Below, one piece after another: positions 1 through 8,181 of a DNA stretch of 64,000 bases. Under the pieces are notes generated by a model. That model searched no databases, was not told the DNA's origin, and saw nothing but the letters and a program-made list of their open reading frames with translations. Position 1 is the first letter of the stretch; each line of letters opens with the position of its first letter. This stretch comes from Niastella soli (GTDB taxonomy: Bacteria; Bacteroidota; Bacteroidia; Chitinophagales; Chitinophagaceae). The stretch is from positions 1,703,061 through 1,767,060 of the forward strand of contig NZ_JAGHKO010000001.1 of the NCBI RefSeq assembly GCF_017742245.1. The letters run 5' to 3'. The translations under genes were made by a program, and so were the position numbers.

Positions 1-121
1 CATGGCCAGTGGTATTGTGGTTTGGGCCATCCTGTGGTATTTTCAAAAACAGTCTACGGTTACCTATTCCAAAGTGTACGAGACCGATGAACTTACTTCT
101 ACCAATCAATTCATAGCATAA
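1..121 (+). CDS. C-terminal end of a membrane protein (truncated by window edge)
   Basis: An open frame enters from the left edge (first full codon at 2) and stops with TAA at 119-121. The 39 visible residues begin with a hydrophobic segment (SGIVVWAILWYF) followed by a polar tail rich in Thr, Asp and Glu. This fits the last transmembrane helix and cytoplasmic tail of an inner-membrane protein. It lies only 18 bp before the ATG of cdsA on the same strand, so the two are probably co-transcribed. A CPBP-type membrane protease is a common neighbour of cdsA in related bacteria, but nothing visible here proves that. Confidence 0.6.
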   Translation, partial: MASGIVVWAILWYFQKQSTVTYSKVYETDELTSTNQFIA

Positions 122-139
122 AAATAAGTGCTTTCACAT

Positions 140-1036
140 ATGGCGCTCAATGTAAAAACATTTAAAACCAGATCGCTTACCGCAGCGGTATTTGTAGTAG
201 TAATGCTTACCGGACTGCTATGGAACCACTGGAGTTTTTTTGTATTGTTCTCTATTGTTCATTTTGGTTGCTGGACTGAATACCAGAAACTGGTTGGATT
301 AATTGACCCTGATTATACTTCAATTACTCCTTTTCATAAATATGGCGTGAAATTGGCAGGGTGGTGCATCGTGTTGTATTTCACCAACGACCAGTTCAAC
401 ATTTTCGGCTTGCCGTTGCATGAGATTGGCTGGTTCCTTGGGTTGTTGTTCTTATTTATTCTACCCATTGTAGAGTTGTTATTTGCGAAGGAAATAAAAC
501 TAAAGAACATCGGTTATTCCGCATTAGGACTGGTATACATTTCTTTATCGTGGGGTTTGATGATGGATTTGCGTTGTTCTTTTATTCCTCCAAGCAAGGA
601 AGCGTTATTGATAAATCCGGATAGCTGGCAAAAGCTGATGCCCATTGCGATCATCGTTTCCATCTGGATCAATGATACCATGGCATACATTGTTGGATCA
701 TTGATTGGGAAAACGCCTTTTTCAAAGATCTCTCCCAAAAAAACCTGGGAGGGTACCATTGGTGGCGCTATTCTGTGTGTAGCGGTGATTGCATTGTTGG
801 GAAATTTTACGGCACCTGCTTATGGCCTTAGTATAGGTCACTGGATTGCCATTGCTGCCATTGCTGCTGTAGTAGGTACGGCGGGTGATTTGCTGGAAAG
901 CAAATTGAAAAGGGTGGCCAATGTAAAAGACAGTGGGCATATTATGCCAGGCCATGGAGGTTTTTTAGACAGGTTCGATTCATTATTGTTAGCAATCCCA
1001 TTTGTTTGGTTATATATTCAACTGGCACTAAAATGA
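140..1036 (+). CDS. cdsA: Phosphatidate cytidylyltransferase CdsA
   Basis: This enzyme makes CDP-diacylglycerol from phosphatidate and CTP in the inner membrane, the branch point of phospholipid synthesis. The 298-residue protein is almost entirely hydrophobic with about eight membrane segments. Near the C-terminus (about residues 255-281) it carries the family signature: S-K-L-K-R, then K-D-S, then P-G-H-G-G, and D-R-F-D. The length is normal. The frame also opens at a GTG at 128, but the ATG at 140 gives a more typical N-terminus; neither has a clear ribosome binding site. The stop overlaps the start of the next gene (ATGA). psd follows 50 bp after that lipoprotein gene, so two consecutive steps of phosphatidylethanolamine synthesis are co-located. 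Confidence 0.95.
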   Translation: MALNVKTFKTRSLTAAVFVVVMLTGLLWNHWSFFVLFSIVHFGCWTEYQKLVGLIDPDYTSITPFHKYGVKLAGWCIVLYFTNDQFNIFGLPLHEIGWFLGLLFLFILPIVELLFAKEIKLKNIGYSALGLVYISLSWGLMMDLRCSFIPPSKEALLINPDSWQKLMPIAIIVSIWINDTMAYIVGSLIGKTPFSKISPKKTWEGTIGGAILCVAVIALLGNFTAPAYGLSIGHWIAIAAIAAVVGTAGDLLESKLKRVANVKDSGHIMPGHGGFLDRFDSLLLAIPFVWLYIQLALK

Positions 1037-1668
1037 AATTTTACCCATTGATCATTACCCTGATTTACATTTTATTAAGCTGTGCCCCCGCACCTAAAGA
1101 AGTTCCGGTACCCTTGCTGGAATTCAAGCCCGGTATGATTGATAAAAAATTGTACAAAGGCAAGATAAAAGATGGCAAACACTGGAAAGACAGTCGCGGT
1201 GAAAACATTGTGATACTTACACAAACCGGTGTTTACTGGTCCAACGTCTACGATGCTACCCGGGGCGCAAAAATATTTGCGTATCACTTCATAAAAGCGG
1301 CCGACAATTCGTTTAAAGAAATAGGGAAAATAAGTGAAGTGGTGGAAGAGTGTGCTTTTGAGGTGAAGTGCGATTTCTTTTACAATTCCCTTTCCATTAC
1401 CGATCTCGATGGGGATGGTATTGCCGAGGTGGGCTTTATACTTTATAAGGGGTGCAAATCAGAACCTGGTCCTGAGGAAAAGAAACTGGTGTTTTATGAA
1501 GGCAAAGACCTGTACACGATAAAGGGAACTACCTCTGTGATAAAAGGAGCTGAAAAGCTGGGTGGCGAAAAGGTGGTGGAAAAGAAATTTGGAGAAGCGC
1601 CGGACGCATTCCTGGAGTTTGCCAACAAACAATGGAATAAATTTGGTGTTTCAATGGCGGTTAAATAA
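1033..1668 (+). CDS. Predicted lipoprotein with an Asp-rich DxDGDG-type loop
   Basis: The 211-residue protein starts with a lipoprotein signal peptide (MKFYPLIITLIYILLSC, lipidated Cys17), followed by Pro- and Ala-rich sequence. Near residue 125 it has a DLDGDGIAEVGF segment, which resembles the calcium-binding loops of FG-GAP and similar repeats. The rest has no recognised catalytic motif. The ATG overlaps the cdsA stop by four bases, implying translational coupling, and psd follows 53 bp later. A function in the envelope is likely; a direct role in lipid synthesis is only suggested by position. The upstream ATT at 1006 inside cdsA was rejected because ATG at 1033 gives an exact signal peptide. 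Confidence 0.8.
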   Translation: MKFYPLIITLIYILLSCAPAPKEVPVPLLEFKPGMIDKKLYKGKIKDGKHWKDSRGENIVILTQTGVYWSNVYDATRGAKIFAYHFIKAADNSFKEIGKISEVVEECAFEVKCDFFYNSLSITDLDGDGIAEVGFILYKGCKSEPGPEEKKLVFYEGKDLYTIKGTTSVIKGAEKLGGEKVVEKKFGEAPDAFLEFANKQWNKFGVSMAVK

Positions 1669-1721
1669 TTGTTAACCGTAGTGCGAGACTATTTTGTAAT
1701 TTTAGCCCCTAAAATTTTTAA

Positions 1722-2378
1722 ATGACCATTCATAAAGAAGGCTACAAGAGTATATTGATCAGCGCGATAATTTTTGCTATTATTAACCTGGCATCGTTTC
1801 GTTTTTTCAGCCCTTCCATGGCCTGGTTAACCTGGTTAATATTTATACTTACTCTTGGCCTGGTGTTTTTCATTATTTCTTTCTTCCGGGTGCCTAATCG
1901 CAAACTCACCCAGGGCAGCAACCTGGTTATTGCGCCAGCTGATGGTAAAGTAGTGGTTATTGAAGAAGTGTATGACGAAGAGTATTTTAAAGACAAAAGA
2001 TTACAGGTTTCTATATTTATGAGTCCGCTCAACGTTCACCAGAATCGCACTCCGGTGGCCGGTGAAGTGGTATACAATCAATACCATAAAGGTAAATTCC
2101 TGGTGGCCTGGCATCCCAAATCATCAACAGAGAATGAGCGTCATTCCGTGGTGATCCGCTATGCAAAAGGTGAAGTGCTGGTAAAACAAATTGCCGGCGC
2201 CCTGGCTAAAAGGATTATAAACTATATGAGCGTTGGTCAAAAAGTAGATCAGGCCGCTGAGATGGGTTTTATAAAATTCGGTAGCCGGGTAGATATGTTA
2301 TTACCGCTGGGTACGAAAGTGAATGTACAATTGAATGAGGTAGTGAAAAATGGGGTAACTGTGATTGCTACTGTATAA
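1722..2378 (+). CDS. psd: Phosphatidylserine decarboxylase, short (pyruvoyl) type
   Basis: Converts phosphatidylserine to phosphatidylethanolamine. The 218-residue protein has two N-terminal membrane segments (about 10-27 and 33-54), then the decarboxylase domain. It contains the conserved P-A-D-G (Asp74), the N-V-H motif with His105, and the self-cleavage site F-G-S-R-V-D, in which Gly187-Ser188 would be cut and Ser188 become the pyruvoyl group. This is the short form without the long N-terminal region of the E. coli enzyme. A TAATTTTA element about 25 bp upstream (1697-1704) is close to the TAnnTTTG -7 box, so psd may have its own promoter as well as read-through from cdsA. Confidence 0.95.
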   Translation: MTIHKEGYKSILISAIIFAIINLASFRFFSPSMAWLTWLIFILTLGLVFFIISFFRVPNRKLTQGSNLVIAPADGKVVVIEEVYDEEYFKDKRLQVSIFMSPLNVHQNRTPVAGEVVYNQYHKGKFLVAWHPKSSTENERHSVVIRYAKGEVLVKQIAGALAKRIINYMSVGQKVDQAAEMGFIKFGSRVDMLLPLGTKVNVQLNEVVKNGVTVIATV

Positions 2379-2470
2379 ACGGCAGTCGGCCCTCCTACGC
2401 TCTTCGACCGCCATAGCCGAAGGCGACGGCGGTAAAGCTTCGGCGGGCGAGGCAGACGGCAAACATGAAA
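2379..2470. repeat. GC-rich degenerate intergenic element next to psd stop
   Basis: Starts directly after the psd stop and is much more GC-rich than its flanks. It contains CCGCCATAGCCG, GGCGACGGCGG and TAAAGCTTCGGCGG (2433-2446). The last matches 13 of 14 bases of a segment at 63464-63477. It ends in GGCAGACGGCAAAC, the same heptamer family as the large array at 6094. No coding sequence is supported. Confidence 0.6.
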
Positions 2471-2480
2471 TAATATAAAG

Positions 2481-2520
2481 AAGGTGGCTCACTCTCCAAG
2501 GGTGGGCCACCTTTGTTTTA
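2481..2520. terminator. Bidirectional rho-independent terminator between psd and the HAD gene
   Basis: AAGGTGGC at 2481-2488 pairs with GCCACCTT at 2506-2513, followed by TGTTTT on the plus strand. On the minus strand the stem is followed by CTTTATATTA, so it may serve both converging genes, psd and the HAD phosphatase. Confidence 0.75.
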
Positions 2521-3213
2521 AAATATATTTTCCAATTCTTTTAATGAATACACGGTATAGGTTGGCTTAACTGCAGGCTCAATATGTAAATGGTTTACAT
2601 ATACCTGATCGATGCCGGCATTGATGGCGCCCTGGATATCAGCTTCGATATTATCTCCGATCATAATGCTTTCTTCCGGTAATGCTTTTGCTTTTTGAAA
2701 AGCGTAATCAAAGATCTCCTTATTGGGTTTTACGAGATTGCTTCCTTCAGAAGTGATCACTTCAATAAAGAAGTTATCGATACCCGAATATTTTAATTTG
2801 CTGTGTTGTATTTGTTCAAAACCGTTAGTGATCAAATGCAACCGGTACCCTTTATTGGTGAGGTAGGTGAGTATTTCAACCGTGTATGGAAATAATAATT
2901 TGCGGGTGGGCAACAGATCGAGAAAACGGGCAGCCATTTCCCTGGCCAGTTTTTCCTCGCCTATTTTAAATTCGAGCAGGGTAAGCCACATACGCTTCCA
3001 GCGCAGGTCGTCCATTTTTATAAACCCCTTCCTAAAGCGGTCCCACAACTTTTCATTGTGCGCGGTATAGTGCTCAAAAAAACTATCAAAGCTGTGAACC
3101 CCTCTTGTTTGTAATTCGTAGGTCAGGTACAGGTCTTCAAGGGTTTGGCGGCTGTTGGCATCAAAATCCCAAAGTGTATGGTCGAGGTCGAAAAAGATAT
3201 GCCGGTACTTCAT
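2518..3213 (-). CDS. HAD-superfamily phosphatase, YjjG type (nucleoside 5'-monophosphate phosphatase)
   Basis: A 231-residue HAD hydrolase. Motif I is D9-L-D11-H-T13, giving the nucleophile and acid/base Asp pair. Motif II is the Thr in LITNG (about residue 128). Motif III is the Lys in LVKPNKEIF, and motif IV is the acidic G-D-N-x-x-x-D near residue 187. The helical cap after motif I, and the overall length, match the YjjG family, which removes phosphate from pyrimidine and modified nucleoside monophosphates. The exact substrate is inferred from family resemblance. It is divergent from the short-chain dehydrogenase, with only 44 bp between the starts, so the two share a promoter region. Confidence 0.85.
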   Translation of the reverse strand: MKYRHIFFDLDHTLWDFDANSRQTLEDLYLTYELQTRGVHSFDSFFEHYTAHNEKLWDRFRKGFIKMDDLRWKRMWLTLLEFKIGEEKLAREMAARFLDLLPTRKLLFPYTVEILTYLTNKGYRLHLITNGFEQIQHSKLKYSGIDNFFIEVITSEGSNLVKPNKEIFDYAFQKAKALPEESIMIGDNIEADIQGAINAGIDQVYVNHLHIEPAVKPTYTVYSLKELENIF

Positions 3214-3257
3214 TCGGCAAGTTACAAAATATGTGTTTTGTAATTAATTTAGCAATT

Positions 3258-3959
3258 ATGAATGTTGTAATTACCGGAGCATCAAGAGGATTGGGCAAGG
3301 CCATTGCCCATTTATTTGCACAGAACGGGCATAATCTTATTTTATCATCCCGTAATGAAGTGGCTTTATATAATGCCGTGCAGGAATTTATGACTGTATA
3401 TCCTGCCATTACCGTGAAAGCCAAAGCCTTTGATATTTCCATAAAGGAGCAGGCGAAGGCTTTTGGCCAATGGGTATTGGGATTGGAGCTTCCTGTCGAT
3501 GTGCTGGTGAATAATGCCGGATTGTTTGATCCCGGCAGTGTTTACAATGAGCCCGATGGCAATCTGGAACATATGATAGCGGTGAATTTATTCAGCGCTT
3601 ATCATGTAACCCGCTCGCTTATTGATCAGATGATTGCTCAAAAAAGTGGCCATATTTTCAATATGTGTTCAATTGCATCATTGAAAGCGTATGCGAATGG
3701 GGGAGCTTATAGCATCAGCAAATATGCATTGGCTGGTTTTTCTACCAACCTGCGCGAAGAAATGAAACCTTTTGGCATAAAAGTTACGGCTGTGTTTCCG
3801 GGGGCTACAATGACCGATTCATGGGCGGGCAGTGGCGTTGATCCCAAACGTATTATGGAAGCGGATGACATTGCCAGGATGGTGTACGCGGCCTCACAGC
3901 TATCGATGCAGGCTTGTGTGGAGGAAATAATTCTCAGGCCTCAGTTAGGTGATCTTTAA
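3258..3959 (+). CDS. Short-chain dehydrogenase/reductase (classical SDR)
   Basis: A 233-residue Rossmann-fold oxidoreductase. It has the NAD(P)-binding T-G-A-S-R-G-L-G at residues 6-13, the structural N-N-A-G, a Ser in the CSIAS strand, and the catalytic Y-S-I-S-K pair near residue 150. The Arg after T-G-A-S suggests a preference for NADPH. An in-frame opening runs upstream to 3105 but overlaps the divergent HAD gene, and the ATG at 3258 gives the standard N-terminus. The upstream TAATTTAG five bases before the ATG is a degraded -7 box, so the leader must be very short. The substrate is unknown. Confidence 0.9.
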   Translation: MNVVITGASRGLGKAIAHLFAQNGHNLILSSRNEVALYNAVQEFMTVYPAITVKAKAFDISIKEQAKAFGQWVLGLELPVDVLVNNAGLFDPGSVYNEPDGNLEHMIAVNLFSAYHVTRSLIDQMIAQKSGHIFNMCSIASLKAYANGGAYSISKYALAGFSTNLREEMKPFGIKVTAVFPGATMTDSWAGSGVDPKRIMEADDIARMVYAASQLSMQACVEEIILRPQLGDL

Positions 3960-3960
3960 A

Positions 3961-4178
3961 GGCAATGGGGAATTGGCAATGGGAAAAGGCAGACGGCAAA
4001 TGGCTCGCCTCTTATCCGCCAGCCGGCGGATTCGGCAGGCGAAGCAGCCGGCAGAATCGCGACGCGGTTACCGCGCAGAGGTGTATTGCAGCTTACAGCC
4101 TAAAGCGGTATTTGGCTTTCAGATTGCGGCTGTTCTCCTATCCCCATTGCCCATTCCCTATTGCCTTATAACCATTCA
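3961..4178. repeat. Paired period-7 arrays flanking a GC-rich core
   Basis: Begins two bases after the SDR stop. The left arm is in 7-bp units: GGCAATG, GGGAATT, GGCAATG, GGAAAAG, GCAGACG, GCAAATG (3961-4002). The right arm is CATTGCC, CATTCCC, TATTGCC, TTATAAC (4145-4172), which is complementary to the left arm. The core holds an inverted ATCCGCC...GGCGGAT (about 4015-4031). Small open frames across it are by-products of the repeats. Confidence 0.8.
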
Positions 4179-4233
4179 TCTCTTTAACGCACCTTTAACG
4201 CTATCATTTTTACCAGCCTAAACCGGCAAAATC

Positions 4234-4241
4234 TATATTTG
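4234..4241 (+). promoter_or_regulatory. Candidate -7 box for batD
   Basis: TATATTTG matches the Bacteroidota TAnnTTTG -7 consensus exactly. A transcription start a few bases downstream would leave almost no leader before the proposed TTG start at 4248. No convincing -33 element is visible. Confidence 0.5.
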
Positions 4242-4247
4242 TTACAG

Positions 4248-6092
4248 TTGGTAACGAATGTTAAAACTAATAGTATCAGGAAATTATTACATATCATTTT
4301 AGCAGGGCTGTTTTGTTGCCTGATAAACGGGCCATTGATGGCGCAGGTGAAGTTTTATACAATGGTCAGTGAATCTGACATTGCTGTACGCCAAACTTTC
4401 CAGGTGCAGTACATAGTTGAAGGTGCCAATAGCATCCGTCAATTTGAAGTGCCCCGGTTTAAAGATTTTGAGGTAGCAGAAATGTTCGATTACAGCACAA
4501 GCAGTTTTGGACAGGGACAGTCGCTCGACACCTATTCCAAAATAATTGTGTTGATGGCTTCCAAAAAAGGAAAGTTCACCATTCCCGGCGCTACAGCAGT
4601 GATCAATGGCAAACAAATGCGTTCCAATGCCGTTGCAATAGCTGTTAAGGCTGGCGTTCCGGGTATGAACAACATTAACCCCGATGATATTGATACGGAA
4701 GAAGAATCCCTGTTACACCCTGGTGAAAATATCAAAGATAAAATAGATAAGAACCTGTTCCTGCGGGTAGAGACCAGTAAGAATACCTGTTATGTTGGTG
4801 AGCCATTAATGGTGGTTTATAAAGCCTATTCCCGCCTGAACGCCAATTCACAGGTGGTAAAACGGCCTTCTCTAACCGGTTTCAGTGTGATGGAAATGGT
4901 GGATGCCTATGATGGCAAACCCGAGATTGAGAAATTGAATGGCCGCTCGTATTATACCAACCTGGTGCGTAAGGTGCAGTTGTTCCCGTTGCAGGAAGGC
5001 GTCTATACCCTTGACCCTGCCGAAATAGAAAGTGTTGTTCACTTTGTAAAAACCAATGAACCGGCCAGTAAAAAGCGTTCTCTATCACTGTATAACCGAA
5101 GCGGTACGCCTATGTATCCCCTGGCTGTAGATCACCGAACTATTTTACGTACAGCCCCGGTAACTATTACCGTAAAGCCCTTGCCTACGGCTAATCAGCC
5201 AGCTGATTTTTCCGGGGCGGTAGGTCAGTTTACCCTGACCGTTAAAACTCCAACGGCACCCATACATGTCGGCGACCTGGTGAAAATTCAGGTAACTATA
5301 AACGGTAGTGGCAACCTGTCGTTGCTTACGCCGCCAGCCATAAAATGGCCGAAGGGAGTTGATACGGCTGAACCTGCAGTAAAAGAAAATATCAATAAAT
5401 ATATTTTCCCCTTAAGCGGTTCCAAAACGTTTGAATATTCTTTTGCCGCCCCCGATACCGGCGACTTTATAATTCCGGTAGTGCATTTGCCCTATTACGA
5501 CCCAAAAGAAAAGAAATATAAAACAGCTGCCAGCGATTCTATTACCATGCATGTATTGGCAGGGGTAAAAAAAGCAACGGCAGGCGCCCCTGCCAGTGTT
5601 GATCAGGGATCAGGTATTCAGCCTACCTTTTACTGGTTTGGCGGCATCGTGCTGGCAATAATTGCAGTTATTGGATACCAGGTCATTTCATTAAGGAATG
5701 CAAAAAAGAAAGAAAAGGCACGCCTTACGGCCACCCTTCCCATAAAAGAGACGCCCACGCCTCAACAAATAGTTACCCGTTTACTGGCAAACGCAAAACA
5801 GGCATTGCAGAATAACCAGCCATCCATTTTTTACCGGGAAGTGCAACAGGCGCTTTGGCAGGTTGTAAGAGATACCTGGCGGGTATTGCCATCGAAATTG
5901 AATAAATACCACACTACTCAGTTATTGGCTGAAAAAGGTGTACCCGATGAAACCATCAAAAACTTCTCGGCTATACTTGATGAATGTGAATGGGCTTTGT
6001 ATACGCCCGATCAATCCATAAAAAGTATGGAAGGCCTGATGGATAAAGCGGAGGTCTTGTTGAAGGAACTGGTGGAGAATCGTGAATCGTGA
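4248..6092 (+). CDS. batD: BatD-family membrane protein
   Basis: A protein of about 614 residues with an N-terminal signal peptide ending near LMAQ and an extracytoplasmic region of beta-rich, Ig-like segments, beginning VKFYTMVSESDIAVRQTF. A single transmembrane helix lies about residue 465-485 (FYWFGGIVLAIIAVIGYQVI), followed by a helical cytoplasmic tail. This is the BatD layout. BatD proteins normally accompany MoxR ATPase and VWA-domain BatA/B proteins linked to envelope stress, but none is adjacent here. The start is odd: there is no in-frame ATG before the signal peptide. TTG at 4248 (or 4239) is the best choice, while the nearby ATG at 4258 is out of frame and stops after 14 codons. 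Confidence 0.85.
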   Translation: MVTNVKTNSIRKLLHIILAGLFCCLINGPLMAQVKFYTMVSESDIAVRQTFQVQYIVEGANSIRQFEVPRFKDFEVAEMFDYSTSSFGQGQSLDTYSKIIVLMASKKGKFTIPGATAVINGKQMRSNAVAIAVKAGVPGMNNINPDDIDTEEESLLHPGENIKDKIDKNLFLRVETSKNTCYVGEPLMVVYKAYSRLNANSQVVKRPSLTGFSVMEMVDAYDGKPEIEKLNGRSYYTNLVRKVQLFPLQEGVYTLDPAEIESVVHFVKTNEPASKKRSLSLYNRSGTPMYPLAVDHRTILRTAPVTITVKPLPTANQPADFSGAVGQFTLTVKTPTAPIHVGDLVKIQVTINGSGNLSLLTPPAIKWPKGVDTAEPAVKENINKYIFPLSGSKTFEYSFAAPDTGDFIIPVVHLPYYDPKEKKYKTAASDSITMHVLAGVKKATAGAPASVDQGSGIQPTFYWFGGIVLAIIAVIGYQVISLRNAKKKEKARLTATLPIKETPTPQQIVTRLLANAKQALQNNQPSIFYREVQQALWQVVRDTWRVLPSKLNKYHTTQLLAEKGVPDETIKNFSAILDECEWALYTPDQSIKSMEGLMDKAEVLLKELVENRES

Positions 6093-6093
6093 A

Positions 6094-6268
6094 ACGGCAA
6101 ACGGCAGACGGCAGACGGCAGACGGCAAACGGCAGACGGCAAACGGCAGACGGCAAACGGCAGACGGCAGACGGCAGACGGCAAACGGCAAACGGCAGAC
6201 GGCAAACGGCAGACGGCAAACGGCAGACGGCAAACGGCAGACGGCAGACGGCAGACGGCAGACGGCAA
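6094..6268. repeat. Array of 25 perfect ACGGCA(A/G) heptamers
   Basis: The array begins two bases after the batD stop and runs 175 bp as 25 uninterrupted 7-bp units. Only the seventh base varies: 15 units end in G and 10 in A. The A/G order is not simple but includes GGGA blocks near both ends. Because 7 is not a multiple of 3 and the unit has no stop, all six frames stay open across it, giving false open frames on both strands. There are no spacers, so it is not a CRISPR array. Confidence 0.97.
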
Positions 6269-6290
6269 ACCGACCTTCGCTACGCTCAGG

Positions 6291-6354
6291 TCAACTCAAA
6301 ACTCAATAACCTACTAACCAACTAACCCAATAACTAAATAACTAACAAACTGGT
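6291..6354. repeat. Degenerate period-8 TAACnAAn array
   Basis: Eight-base units follow one another: TCAACTCA, AAACTCAA, TAACCTAC, TAACCAAC, TAACCCAA, TAACTAAA, TAACTAAC, AAACTGGT. They lie between the heptamer array and the stop of the response regulator gene. The rest of the gap to 6478 is AT-rich with a short repeat of TGATCAACTGATCAACTACT type near its end. No gene is seen. Confidence 0.75.
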
Positions 6355-6478
6355 TATTGATCAACTTGCTTATTTCATACGACCCTTACCAACCCCGTCA
6401 CCTCTATCAACCTGCTACTGGTTACCGGCAATCCTCACTTTATTGCCATGTCAACGTGTTAACTGATCAACTGATCAA

Positions 6479-7180
6479 CTACTCAGTATACTTATAACCA
6501 ACGCCACGCACCGAATGAAAGTACCGGGGGTTTCGGCTATCGCTTTCAAAATATTTACGAAAGTTCAAGATGAAATTATCGATGGTACGGGTGGTGGGAT
6601 ACACATTGTAACCCCATACCGTCTGCAGGATCTTTTCCCTTGGCACCACATCGTTCTTGTTTTCGAATAAGAGCTTCAGCAGCATGGCCTCTTTTTTACT
6701 AAGCTGAATGCGCTGTCCTTCCTTTGTGAGTGCTTCCTGGGCATTAAAATCAATAGTATGGCCACCAAACTGATAGGTATCACCTACGGTGTCCTTGTCC
6801 TGCATTTTTTTATTCTTGTCAATGAGTTTCTGCACCCGCAGTAACAGCTCTTCGAGATTAAAAGGCTTGGTAAGATAGTCGTCGGCGCCTTTTTTTAACC
6901 CAAGTACCCGATCTGAGCTGGTGTTCTTGGCGCTGAGGATGAGAATGGGTACCTGGTTGTTTTGAACACGAACGGTTTCGGTTATGCTGATGCCATCTAC
7001 ATCGGGGAGCATAACATCGAGTATGATAAGATCGAAATATTCGTTTTGTATCTTTTGCAGGGCTTCACTCCCGGTATAAGCAGAAGTAATTTCATACTGC
7101 TCCAGTTCCAGGTTCAGCTTCAATGCTTCATGCAGGTTTTCTTCGTCTTCAACCAGTAATATAGATGGTTTATTGCTCAT
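6479..7180 (-). CDS. OmpR/PhoB-family response regulator
   Basis: A 233-residue regulator with an N-terminal receiver domain: acidic pocket E11-D12-E13, phosphoacceptor Asp55 in LIILDVMLP, and Lys105 in YLTKPF. The C-terminal winged-helix DNA-binding domain (about 135-232) ends in the typical RTIDNFILNFRKYF recognition helix and VRGVGYKY wing. Its start overlaps the stop of the histidine kinase gene by 11 bases, so the two are one translationally coupled pair. It resembles RprY of Bacteroides, but the regulon cannot be read from the sequence. Confidence 0.95.
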   Translation of the reverse strand: MSNKPSILLVEDEENLHEALKLNLELEQYEITSAYTGSEALQKIQNEYFDLIILDVMLPDVDGISITETVRVQNNQVPILILSAKNTSSDRVLGLKKGADDYLTKPFNLEELLLRVQKLIDKNKKMQDKDTVGDTYQFGGHTIDFNAQEALTKEGQRIQLSKKEAMLLKLLFENKNDVVPREKILQTVWGYNVYPTTRTIDNFILNFRKYFESDSRNPRYFHSVRGVGYKYTE

Positions 7181-8162
7181 GGGCGTGTTTTACAGTAAAA
7201 CTTACCATAAAAATACTGCCTCTGGGTAAATTATCAGCCACCTTGATGTGTCCGTGATGATCTTCTACAATCTTTTTACAAAGGTATAGGCCCAAACCGG
7301 TGCCTTTGGTGGTACGGGTGGTCTCATTACCTATGCGGTAAAACTTTTCGAACACCCGTTTCTTTTCATCGTCGGGTATGCCGGCGCCTTCATCCTGTAC
7401 CTGAAACTGGATGGTCTTGCTTTTTTGAGTGAGTTTGCAGGTGATAATGCCTTCTTTGGGGGAATATTTGATGGCATTTTCAATAAGGTTATTTACCAGT
7501 ATCTGTAACAGTAAGGAGTCTCCGTCAATATCTATCTCTGGTTCTATTTCACTTTGAAACTGTCTGTCGGGGAAGCGGTTGCGGAAATCGTTATAGGCAG
7601 TTTTTACCAGGTCAGAGAGGTCCAGTTCTTCTTTTGAAATGCGGTATCGGCCGCCTTCGAGTTGCGATGATACCAGAATGTTGCTGGCCAGTGTATTCAG
7701 CCGGTTGGTTTCCTGCAGGGTGGCCTGCAGCATTTTTTGTTTCTTTTCTTCGGGGAGGGAATATTTCAGCAGGGTTTCCAGGTTTAGTTTGGCTATAGCG
7801 ATGGGTGTTTTTAACTCATGCGTTATAGCCATCATAAAGTTTTCCTGCTGGTTTTGTAAACGGATCTGCCGGCGTACGGCCTGATAAACAAAGATGGAAG
7901 CGATCAGGATCACAGCCAGGAAAATAGATCCTTCGCCAATGTTACGTATTTCTTTGATGTGTTTTTCCTGCACCAGTGACTGATATTTGGCGGGAAAGGT
8001 AGGATCATCCATTTTCAGTTCACTCATTTTGTAGCTGATCATCTGATGGTTTTGCCGTTGCAGGGCAATAAACCACCAAACCAGCGCTACAACAATGTAA
8101 CACAGCAATAACCAGTAAACAATGCTGGCAATAGCCAATCGCTTTTTGGTAAATACGTCCAT
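7170..8162 (-). CDS. Membrane sensor histidine kinase, partner of the OmpR-type regulator
   Basis: 330 residues. Two transmembrane helices (about 10-34 and 78-96) enclose a short periplasmic loop of about 43 residues, too small for a large ligand domain. A HisKA domain follows with phospho-acceptor His115 in MAITHELKTP. The HATPase_c domain has an N-box (NNLIENAIKYSP), a G1 box (DEGAGIP) and a G2 box (GTGLGLYLCKKI). No HAMP domain is evident. gldH lies 19 bp upstream on the same strand, so gldH, kinase and regulator form one operon. It resembles RprX-type kinases. Confidence 0.95.
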   Translation of the reverse strand: MDVFTKKRLAIASIVYWLLLCYIVVALVWWFIALQRQNHQMISYKMSELKMDDPTFPAKYQSLVQEKHIKEIRNIGEGSIFLAVILIASIFVYQAVRRQIRLQNQQENFMMAITHELKTPIAIAKLNLETLLKYSLPEEKKQKMLQATLQETNRLNTLASNILVSSQLEGGRYRISKEELDLSDLVKTAYNDFRNRFPDRQFQSEIEPEIDIDGDSLLLQILVNNLIENAIKYSPKEGIITCKLTQKSKTIQFQVQDEGAGIPDDEKKRVFEKFYRIGNETTRTTKGTGLGLYLCKKIVEDHHGHIKVADNLPRGSIFMVSFTVKHAHEQ

Positions 8163-8181
8163 GTGGCCTACTTATAAATAC

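Noticed and set aside
3949-4221. Two small plus-strand frames between the SDR and batD genes
   Set aside because: They translate period-7 repeats and a GC-rich inverted element; no start context.
6094-6268. CRISPR array
   Set aside because: Units are 7 bp, directly abutting and without spacers; no cas genes are present.
5922-6325. Five overlapping open frames on both strands across the heptamer array
   Set aside because: They exist only because a 7-bp unit without stops keeps all frames open; they lack a start context and any normal protein composition.
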